The notes under the pieces: generated by a model
The model's database searches: none
What the model was told of the DNA's origin: nothing
The model's input: the letters and a program-made list of their open reading frames with translations, nothing else
Shown here: piece after piece, positions 56,812-64,000 of the stretch
How positions within the stretch are numbered: position 1 is the stretch's first letter
Layout: the number at the start of each line of letters is the position of its first letter
Position numbers and translations under genes: made by a program
From: Vibrio agarilyticus
Lineage (GTDB): Bacteria; Pseudomonadota; Gammaproteobacteria; Enterobacterales; Vibrionaceae
NCBI RefSeq assembly: GCF_012641465.1
Contig: NZ_JABAIK010000003.1
Span: forward strand, 186,001 to 250,000
Reading direction: 5' to 3'
Length of the DNA stretch: 64,000 nt

Positions 56812-57636
56812 TTGGTTAAGTATCACTTTATTGCCGGGTTACCTCGCGCGGGTTCTACATTGCTTGCGGGTATTCTTCGTCAGAATCCGCGCTTTCATGC
56901 TGCTATGAGCAGCCCAGTCTTAGGGCTTACCACGGGTGCCCTTGAATATATGGGGGCCTCAGGCGAGTTTTATACCAGCTTTGACGCCACAAAGAGAAAG
57001 CAGATTTGTATTGGACTGTTCGACTCTTATTATTCAGACATGACTGACAAAGAGGTTATTTTTGATACGAATCGAATGTGGGCTGCAAGACTGCATTTGT
57101 TAATGGATATGTTTCCTGACAGCAAGCTAATTTGTTGCGTTCGCAATCCTGCCTGGGTGATGGACAGTTTTGAGTCCATATATCGCAAGAATCCCTTCGA
57201 CTACAGCCAACTGTATACGCCACAAACCCGGCAGACGGTCTATTCGCGGTGTGAAGCCATGGCGAGCAGCGCTGGCGTTTTGGGCAGTGCGTGGTCAGCG
57301 TTGAAGGAAGCGTATTACAGTGACTTTTCAGACCGGCTTTTACTGATTGACTACGATCTCCTAGCTCAAAAACCGCAGCAGTGCATTCAGCTACTGTATC
57401 AATTTATCGATGAGCCCCTCTATCAGCATGACTTCGATAACGTGGAGTATAGCGACGGAGAATTTGATCTCAATCTAGGCGTTAAAGGGCTGCACGATGT
57501 GAAAAGAGTCGTGAGCTTCAAGCCGCGCAGAACGATTTTGCCACCGGAGTTATTCCAACAGTATAGCGAGATGGCATTTTGGCAAGATAGCAGTGGCACC
57601 AATGCCAGTATTATCAAACCACAAAAAGCAACTTAG
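56812..57636 (+). CDS. Sulfotransferase-family protein
   Basis: Predicted PAPS-dependent sulfotransferase. The 5'-phosphosulfate motif LPRAGSTLLAGIL is at about residues 9-21, and the 3'-phosphate motif CVRNPAWVMDSF is at about 107-118, both as in the family. No signal peptide, so cytoplasmic. TTG is the only in-frame initiator just upstream (GGAAATTATTTTG); GGAA provides a weak Shine-Dalgarno. 274 aa. It is directed at the giant surface protein gene, which starts 115 bp later. The substrate is unknown; sulfation of a peptide, lipid or glycan are all possible. Confidence 0.85.
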   Translation: MVKYHFIAGLPRAGSTLLAGILRQNPRFHAAMSSPVLGLTTGALEYMGASGEFYTSFDATKRKQICIGLFDSYYSDMTDKEVIFDTNRMWAARLHLLMDMFPDSKLICCVRNPAWVMDSFESIYRKNPFDYSQLYTPQTRQTVYSRCEAMASSAGVLGSAWSALKEAYYSDFSDRLLLIDYDLLAQKPQQCIQLLYQFIDEPLYQHDFDNVEYSDGEFDLNLGVKGLHDVKRVVSFKPRRTILPPELFQQYSEMAFWQDSSGTNASIIKPQKAT

Positions 57637-57751
57637 ATTCAGAAAGCACTATAGATACCAAAAGCGTCATAAATACAGAAATGCCTTAGATAAGGTTTGA
57701 CGCGCTGTGGATGGAGTGACCAGCAACCAGTTTTTAGGGAAAGCAGAAGAA

Positions 57752-60700
57752 ATGGACAAATTCGTTTTAACCAGTTTAGCAACCGCGATTGCGCCGTTTG
57801 GGCTATATGCCGCGAGCGGCCAAACCATGGGAAGTTATCAAAGAAGTTATCTCGCAAGCCCCGCGATAAGTGGGCTTAATGTGGCGGGAAAACCGGATGC
57901 TGAAAGACTTGAACTAAATCTGGCAGTAGAGCATCACCATGATGATGTGCTGGCCATACAAACTGGGCAATCTGTCAATCAGCTGGTGATTATTGATGAT
58001 TCAGTGCCGGACAAAGAGCAGTTCTTGTCACAAGCGCGGCCGGGAACGGATTTTCGTTTCATCAACGCTGAGCAAGATGGGCTAGAGCAACTAAAGCGTG
58101 TTCTGGCGGATTATCAAAACCTAGCGGCATTGCATATCGTATCTCATGCCGATGATGGTGTGATCTATCTAGGGGCTTCTCAGGTGACGGGGACGCTGCT
58201 GCAAGCAGAGCTCAACACGTTATCGGCGATAGACTTTTCATTAAAAGATGGAGCGGATGTCCTCCTTTATGGCTGTGACCTTGCGAAAAGTAGTAAAGGG
58301 GAGGCGCTGCTCGAAGTCATTGCAAACGGCGCCGACGTTAATGTCGCAGCCTCAGATGACCTAACGGGATTAGCGGCGTCAGGCGGTGACTGGGATTTAG
58401 AAATTGCCAGCGGTGAAATCTCGACACTACCGTTGTTTGATTCCGTCGCCATGCGTAATTTTACCCATGTGCTGGCCTATTCCGGCACCTTGAATTTGAA
58501 TAACGTACCTACTGGTTATGCGAATCAAATAAGTTACCAAGTATCGGGAACCGGCTACACATTGGTTTTCAAGTCTGGCGGCTCTGGCGGGAGGGACCTA
58601 TATAGCGATTCTGGATATGTTTATGTGGGTACCGGTTCAAGTACTAATACGAGCGCGGACGTCTATTTTAGCGGTGGTGAAACGTTCACTCTGACCAGTT
58701 TATACGTATACCATTCAAGCGACCCTGCTAAGTATATTCGTGTTACCTCCGATAAAGGGGGGCAAGTGGATTCTGCTAGTAAGCTGGGGAATGTCGAAAA
58801 TACGACGTTAACTTTTTCTGGAGAAAAGTGGGAGAACATCAGCAAGTTCACGATTCAATACAGTGATAACACTACATTAAAATGGCTTAAGATTGACGAT
58901 ATAGCGATAGAAAATCTTCAGTTGGCTGGAGATACCACCCCACCGACAATTACCGACGTGACGATCGCAGATTCCGCCCACAAGGTTGGTGATGTCGTCA
59001 CCGCAACCATAATGGTCGATTCAGACTCTGATAATTACACCTCGGGTTCAGGTAGTGTGAGCGGCACTATTGCTGGATACACAGTAAGCGCATTAACTAA
59101 AAAGAATGACACAACTTACGAGGTCAGCTTTACGATTACCGATGGCGGTACCAATATCGCGGCCGCGAGTACGATTCCGGTTAATATTACCCTAACCGAC
59201 TCGAGCGGTAATGCCAGTGCTGCTTATACCACCGCTATCAGCCAAGCTAACGACGCGATTTATGCAAATTTGCCAGATATTACTTTGAGTGCAGATACGA
59301 ATCTCATCGCTGAAGATGGTGGCGTCGCAACATTGACCGCAACGTTGAGTCATCAATGGCCGCAAGACATTACGGTCAACCTAGCGTATAGCGGCACCGC
59401 CACCGCCACAACCGACTATCTCAAATCAGACAGCATCACGATTTCAGCGGGTAGCGCAACGGGCACCACAACGGTAACCGGTGTGGCTGACACTCTGTAT
59501 GATGCTGCCAGTGCCGAAACCATCGTGGTGGATATCAGTTCGGTTTCTGTCGGGAGTGAAGATGGTGTTCAGCAAGAAACGATAGCCATTACTGACTCAG
59601 AATCGGCGCCTAAGATCACGCTATCAACCAGTCATAGTTCCATCGCTGAAGATGGCGGGGCTTCTTCTGTGACCGCCAGCTTAAGTCATTCAACCTATGA
59701 AGATGTCACCGTGAGTCTGGGTTATTCCGGCACCGCAACATCAGGCAGTGACTACGCGACACCAAGCTCATCGATAGTCATTAGCGCAGGCAGCACCAGT
59801 GCCGATGCCACAACCGGTATTAGCGCAACTAACGACGCCACAGAGGAAGAGAGTGAAAGCATTATTATCGATGTGTCAAACGTCAGCGGCGGTGGTGCGA
59901 CAGAAGATGGAAGCCAGCAGAAAACGGTGACCATAATCGATGATGATGATGAAACTGCGCCAGTATTTGAAAACAGTACGCCCTCCCCCTCATCCATAAC
60001 GGCAAGCGGAGTCACTTTGTCTGTCGATTTGGATGAAGAGGGTACGGTTTACTATGTCGTGGTTGATGACGGCGCATCTGCGCCAAGTGCGGCTCAGGTA
60101 GAGGCCGGGCAAGACGCCGGTGGCAACACCGTGTCCGTGAAAGGCAGCTTTAGTACGACAGGCACTCTGGCAAGTAAGACGATTTCTGGACTGGAAGATG
60201 GCAGTGACTATGACGTCTACCTAGTTGCCAAAGATGCGGTTGGAAACCCTCAGGCTTCGCCAACCTTGGTCAACCTGAGCACGACGGATACTCAGCCAAA
60301 TGTCAGATCCATAACCGTTTCCGGTTCGCCGGCGGCGAACGCTTCGAGTATTGATTTTCTTGTTAGCTTTGGTGACGAAGTGAGTCATATCAGCAGTGAT
60401 GATTTCACGCCAAAGCTGGGCGGAAATACGAGCAGCGGATTGGCTGTCACGGGTGTATCGGCCAGTTCTGGCACGAGTGTCACCGTGACGGTTTCGGTGA
60501 CCGATGTTGTGGGTGAGGTGCGCCTAGACTTAAATGGTGGCACCGATATCGCCGATGAAACGGGCAATACCCCAGCGGCCTTTACCACAGGCGATAGCCA
60601 TACGGTCGATACCATTGCACCAACCGTGACGTCCATCGTGCGCAAAACGCCGACAACGGAAGTGATCAATGCCGATTCACTGGTGTGGACGGTGACCTTC

Positions 60701-63700
60701 TCTGAGTCGCTGAACAATATCGATGGCGGCGATTTTTCAGTCTCCGGTACCACGGCCAGCGTGAGCAGTGTCAGCGCCTCGTCGGGTAGTAGTGTCGATG
60801 TAACCGTGTCCGGCGGCGATCTGGCAGATTATAACGGTGCAGTGGCGTTAAGTATTGCTGGTGCAAACAACGTGGCCGATGGCAGTGGTAACGGGCTTTC
60901 GTCTACCTCGCCAACGGGCGCCGCCGAGACCTATACGCTGGATAACGCAGCGCCCTCGTTTGTTTCTGTCGATGATAACGGCGGGGACAATAACTACAAA
61001 GCGGGTGAAACCATTACTTTTGAGGTCGATCTGGGTGAAGCAGGTCTGACGGTTAACGCTAACCTTTCTGTGTTAGATAGTGATTTTAGCTCAACGGCGA
61101 CGCTGACCGATGATGGCGACGGCACGTATAGCCTGACGACAACGGTGTTAAACCTTGCTGACAATATGCAAGAGGGGAGCATTGCGGTCACCTTTACTGC
61201 CACCGATAGTGCCGGTAACTCGAGTACGGATAACTCGCTTATCCTGACCTTAGATAAAACCGCGCCAACCTTTGATAGCGGTAACTCAACACCCAATGAC
61301 AATGCCACTGGCGTATCTGTGGCTGATAATGTTGTTCTCGACTTTAGCGAAGCGGTCACTCTTAACAGTGGTCAGACGATGACGCTAGTGGATGTGACAA
61401 ACAATGCGACTTTCGAAGTGTTCACCGCGACAAGCACGACAGCGGCGACTGGCAATAATGGCGGCACGGTTTCAGTCTCATCTGACAAGGTAACGTTAAA
61501 TCCCGGCGCCGATCTGCTAGCTGGCACCGAATATGCGGTGCAAGTTTCCGCCTCTTTCGTTCAAGATCTCGCGGGCAATCTGTTTGCGGGTATCAGTGAT
61601 AACACCACCTTTAATTTTACAACCGCTCCTACATTGGTCCTTAGTGCCTCCGCGGCGGAGATGTCAGAAAAGGGCGGCAGCATCACTTATACCGTGAGCT
61701 TGCAAGATGGAAGTGGCAATCCGTTTACCGCGACCGAAAATATTGTCGCAATCATCCAGCTCGGTGGCACTGCGACCAAGGATATCGACTATTCTGTGAC
61801 GGGGCTGGGCTCAATCGGTGAGGTGACTATCGCCTCTGGCACTTCATCGACCACCTTTACCATTACCGCCACCGATGATGCAGTGGCTGATGACGCCGAA
61901 ACGGTATCCGCAACGCTAAATTCTGTATCATCTGGTAGCGCAAGTATCAGTAGTAGCCACTTCGCTTCTGTCACGCTCAATGAGAATAACCCACCGCTAT
62001 TTAATCACTTAGATGCAACTCCCACCTACACCGAAGACGGTTCAGCCATCGTTATTGATGACGATGTCACGGTCAGTGATACTGAGCTTGATGCGCTAAA
62101 TGGCGGAGTTGGGAACTATGATGGCGCGACGCTGACCATTGCTCGAAGTGGCGGCGCCAATGCGAATGATGTTTTTGCCAATAACGGTTTATTGGGCGCG
62201 CTGACCGAGGGTGGCAATTTGGTTTACAACGGCACCACTGTTGGAACCGTCACGACCAACTCGAATGGTACATTGACACTGACTTTTAACAGCAATGCGA
62301 CGACCGCGCTGGTAAACAGTGTGCTGCAGAATATTACCTATGCTAACAGCGCTAACGAGCCAGCCGGCTCTGTGGTTCTGAACTTTACCTTTAACGACGG
62401 CACTGATAATAACAGTGGCACCAATCAGGTAACCACAAACATTACCGCAAGTAACGATGCGCCAACCCTAACGGCAACCGGAGAAAATTCGGCCTTTACC
62501 GAGGGCGGAAGTGCGGTCGCCGTATTCAGCAGTGCTGATGCGAGTACCGTAGAAAGCGGCCAGACACTAAGCGGCTTTGTTTTGACGGTAACCAATCTAT
62601 CTGACAGCAGCAGTGAAGTGCTGAGCGTGGATGGCTCTGATATTGCGCTGAATAATAGCGTAAACGGTACCACTTCGACCAATGGCCTGAATTATGCGGT
62701 AGTCATGCCGGGAACGACCGCGACGCTCACCTTCACTGGAGGCCGCCTGAGCGAGACTGAGCTGCAGACGCTGATCGATGCGATCCGCTACCAGAACAAC
62801 AGCCAAGATCCGACCACGGACAGCAGCCGAGTGGTGACGATTACCAGCCTGACCGACAGTGGCAACGAAAACGCGACCACCAGTCTGAGTGTTTTTTCTA
62901 CGGTGAGCCTGACGCCAGTTAATGATGAGCCAACCCTAACGGCGACGGGTGGTAACCCGACCTTTACCGAAGGCGGCGATGCGGCCGTGGTATTTAGCGG
63001 TTCAAGCGCCAGCACGGTAGAAACCGGCCAGACTCTGAGCGGCCTAGTACTGACCGTCACCAATGTCACCGATGATGAAGTGCTGACCGTGGATGGCGAC
63101 AGCATCACTCTGGAAGATGCGGTAACTGGCACCACGGCTGCCAGTAGTTTAAGTTATACGGTCGCCGTGGCTTCGGATACCGCGACCGTGACCGTCACTG
63201 GAGGCAGCCTGACAACAGATGCATTTCAGGCGCTGGTTGATGGCATCCGCTACCAAAACAACAGTGAGGCTCCCGCAATAGACAACACTCGGGTGGTAAC
63301 CATTACCAGCCTGAGTGACAGCGGCTCTGCGAGTGGTGCGAACGACAATGTGAATGACACGCTCAATATCGCCTCGTCAGTCACCGTCTCTGCGGTTAAC
63401 GATGCTCCGGTAGTGACTGGTCTGGTCTCTGTGTTCAATGCCATTGAAGATGTGGTTACCGCTTTGGATGTCAGTGGTATCACTGTGTCGGATGCAGAAG
63501 GCGACAGCGTTTCCATTGTTCTGGCGGTCAGCAGCGGCGTACTGACGGTTGCAAACGGCAATGGCACCGTTGATGGTGTTACTGTCAGTGGATCCGGTAC
63601 AGCCAGCGTAACCCTGAGCGGCAGCGTGGCTGACATCAACAGTTGGTTAGATACGACAACTCATTTGAGCTTTACTTCTGGCCTCAATGCCAATGGCAAT

Positions 63701-64000
63701 GTGACCTTCACGGTAACGCCGTTGGATGCAGATACTGGTAGTGCGGTTTCGTCTTCGGTGAGCGTGACAGCAGTCAATGATGCTCCGGTTATTAGCGGCT
63801 CACCAGCAACAACAGTGGCTGAGGATTCGGCGTACAGCTTTATCCCAACCGCGAGTGATGTGGATGTGGGTGATAGCTTGACCTACACCATTATTAACAA
63901 GCCTGGCTGGGTGAGCTTCAATACGGCAACGGGGGCGCTGACCGGTACGCCGGGTAATGATGCGGTTGGTATAACAAGCGATATCCGCATCAGCGTGACC
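57752..64000 (+). CDS. Giant repetitive surface/adhesin-like protein with DUF4347 domain (3' end outside window)
   Basis: Open reading frame of at least 2,083 codons with no stop before the window edge. A short hydrophobic stretch (about residues 4-22) is followed by a DUF4347-type domain (about 75-230: LVIIDDSV, ALHIVSHADDG, DVLLYGCDLAKSSKG). Next are two Calx-beta-like repeats (about 500-740, both containing AEDGG), Ig-like or cadherin-like repeats with NDAP and NAAPSF linkers, and two homologous 160-residue repeats ending IRYQNNS (about 1565-1890). A dystroglycan/cadherin-like motif (SYSFIPTASDVDVGDSLTYTI) is near the end. Acidic, Thr/Ser/Gly-rich, Cys-poor, as in type I-secreted adhesins; the secretion signal would be at the unseen C-terminus. 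Confidence 0.88.
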   Translation, partial: MDKFVLTSLATAIAPFGLYAASGQTMGSYQRSYLASPAISGLNVAGKPDAERLELNLAVEHHHDDVLAIQTGQSVNQLVIIDDSVPDKEQFLSQARPGTDFRFINAEQDGLEQLKRVLADYQNLAALHIVSHADDGVIYLGASQVTGTLLQAELNTLSAIDFSLKDGADVLLYGCDLAKSSKGEALLEVIANGADVNVAASDDLTGLAASGGDWDLEIASGEISTLPLFDSVAMRNFTHVLAYSGTLNLNNVPTGYANQISYQVSGTGYTLVFKSGGSGGRDLYSDSGYVYVGTGSSTNTSADVYFSGGETFTLTSLYVYHSSDPAKYIRVTSDKGGQVDSASKLGNVENTTLTFSGEKWENISKFTIQYSDNTTLKWLKIDDIAIENLQLAGDTTPPTITDVTIADSAHKVGDVVTATIMVDSDSDNYTSGSGSVSGTIAGYTVSALTKKNDTTYEVSFTITDGGTNIAAASTIPVNITLTDSSGNASAAYTTAISQANDAIYANLPDITLSADTNLIAEDGGVATLTATLSHQWPQDITVNLAYSGTATATTDYLKSDSITISAGSATGTTTVTGVADTLYDAASAETIVVDISSVSVGSEDGVQQETIAITDSESAPKITLSTSHSSIAEDGGASSVTASLSHSTYEDVTVSLGYSGTATSGSDYATPSSSIVISAGSTSADATTGISATNDATEEESESIIIDVSNVSGGGATEDGSQQKTVTIIDDDDETAPVFENSTPSPSSITASGVTLSVDLDEEGTVYYVVVDDGASAPSAAQVEAGQDAGGNTVSVKGSFSTTGTLASKTISGLEDGSDYDVYLVAKDAVGNPQASPTLVNLSTTDTQPNVRSITVSGSPAANASSIDFLVSFGDEVSHISSDDFTPKLGGNTSSGLAVTGVSASSGTSVTVTVSVTDVVGEVRLDLNGGTDIADETGNTPAAFTTGDSHTVDTIAPTVTSIVRKTPTTEVINADSLVWTVTFSESLNNIDGGDFSVSGTTASVSSVSASSGSSVDVTVSGGDLADYNGAVALSIAGANNVADGSGNGLSSTSPTGAAETYTLDNAAPSFVSVDDNGGDNNYKAGETITFEVDLGEAGLTVNANLSVLDSDFSSTATLTDDGDGTYSLTTTVLNLADNMQEGSIAVTFTATDSAGNSSTDNSLILTLDKTAPTFDSGNSTPNDNATGVSVADNVVLDFSEAVTLNSGQTMTLVDVTNNATFEVFTATSTTAATGNNGGTVSVSSDKVTLNPGADLLAGTEYAVQVSASFVQDLAGNLFAGISDNTTFNFTTAPTLVLSASAAEMSEKGGSITYTVSLQDGSGNPFTATENIVAIIQLGGTATKDIDYSVTGLGSIGEVTIASGTSSTTFTITATDDAVADDAETVSATLNSVSSGSASISSSHFASVTLNENNPPLFNHLDATPTYTEDGSAIVIDDDVTVSDTELDALNGGVGNYDGATLTIARSGGANANDVFANNGLLGALTEGGNLVYNGTTVGTVTTNSNGTLTLTFNSNATTALVNSVLQNITYANSANEPAGSVVLNFTFNDGTDNNSGTNQVTTNITASNDAPTLTATGENSAFTEGGSAVAVFSSADASTVESGQTLSGFVLTVTNLSDSSSEVLSVDGSDIALNNSVNGTTSTNGLNYAVVMPGTTATLTFTGGRLSETELQTLIDAIRYQNNSQDPTTDSSRVVTITSLTDSGNENATTSLSVFSTVSLTPVNDEPTLTATGGNPTFTEGGDAAVVFSGSSASTVETGQTLSGLVLTVTNVTDDEVLTVDGDSITLEDAVTGTTAASSLSYTVAVASDTATVTVTGGSLTTDAFQALVDGIRYQNNSEAPAIDNTRVVTITSLSDSGSASGANDNVNDTLNIASSVTVSAVNDAPVVTGLVSVFNAIEDVVTALDVSGITVSDAEGDSVSIVLAVSSGVLTVANGNGTVDGVTVSGSGTASVTLSGSVADINSWLDTTTHLSFTSGLNANGNVTFTVTPLDADTGSAVSSSVSVTAVNDAPVISGSPATTVAEDSAYSFIPTASDVDVGDSLTYTIINKPGWVSFNTATGALTGTPGNDAVGITSDIRISVT

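Noticed and set aside
58267-63639. Long minus-strand frames (up to 129 codons) inside the giant gene
   Set aside because: They are shadows of a Thr/Ser/Gly-rich repetitive coding sequence; the plus frame is continuous and has recognisable domains.

Overview
The window looks like Vibrio chromosomal DNA, probably from the second chromosome. This is inference from gene content. RlmC, MdtL, YidZ, MalS, YqfB and RavA/ViaA all closely resemble their gammaproteobacterial counterparts. The intergenic regions carry ERIC-like 127-bp palindromic elements of the kind known from Vibrio and enterobacteria. From memory, ravA/viaA and malS homologues lie on the small chromosome of V. cholerae. No rRNA genes, CRISPR arrays, transposases or integrases were seen.

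Layout. 1-5.8 kb: the 3' part of a secreted multidomain GH19 chitinase faces a secreted di-haem oxidoreductase (DHOR type) across a shared terminator. 6-12.5 kb: an aldo/keto reductase, a TauE-type permease, an orphan PTS IIC permease paired with a sulfatase, and an unknown membrane protein. 12.5-23 kb: periplasmic alpha-amylase MalS, a cryptochrome-DASH, a 34-codon membrane peptide, a TldD/PmbA protease-like pair, a GNAT, and a YfcC transporter with an aspartoacylase-like hydrolase. 23-36 kb: a lipoprotein M16 protease, a Nudix hydrolase, RavA-ViaA, a diguanylate cyclase, two exporters and CheV. 36-49 kb: RarD, a MAPEG protein with a small membrane partner, YqfB, a D,D-carboxypeptidase, YqhD, RlmC, the mdtL-yidZ operon, KatG and CueR. 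49-55 kb: an M20 peptidase, a MerR-methyltransferase fusion with a GNAT, and a domain-permuted GH3 glycosidase.

From tRNA-Gly(UCC) at 55.1 kb onward the character changes. AT-rich spacers surround a 77-residue Tat-signal protein, a GNAT, and a sulfotransferase with a TTG start. A giant repetitive surface protein follows: it starts at 57752, has a DUF4347-type N-terminal domain, and runs off the end of the window with no stop seen. This is the most accessory-looking part of the window.

Two dispersed repeat families occupy the intergenic spaces. Family A is ERIC-like, with five copies or fragments. Family B is a 267-268 bp element with near-perfect 24-bp terminal inverted repeats beginning TATACCCAAG; it has two full copies, one half copy and small remnants.

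Most metabolic genes are typical free-living Vibrio equipment for polysaccharide use (chitinase, amylase, GH3, PTS/sulfatase), stress defence (KatG, CueR, YqhD, Cry-DASH) and export. Less ordinary are the DHOR protein beside the chitinase, the PTS-sulfatase pair, the MerR-methyltransferase fusion under a MerR-type 19-bp-spacer promoter, and the Tat peptide/GNAT/sulfotransferase/giant adhesin group next to the tRNA.
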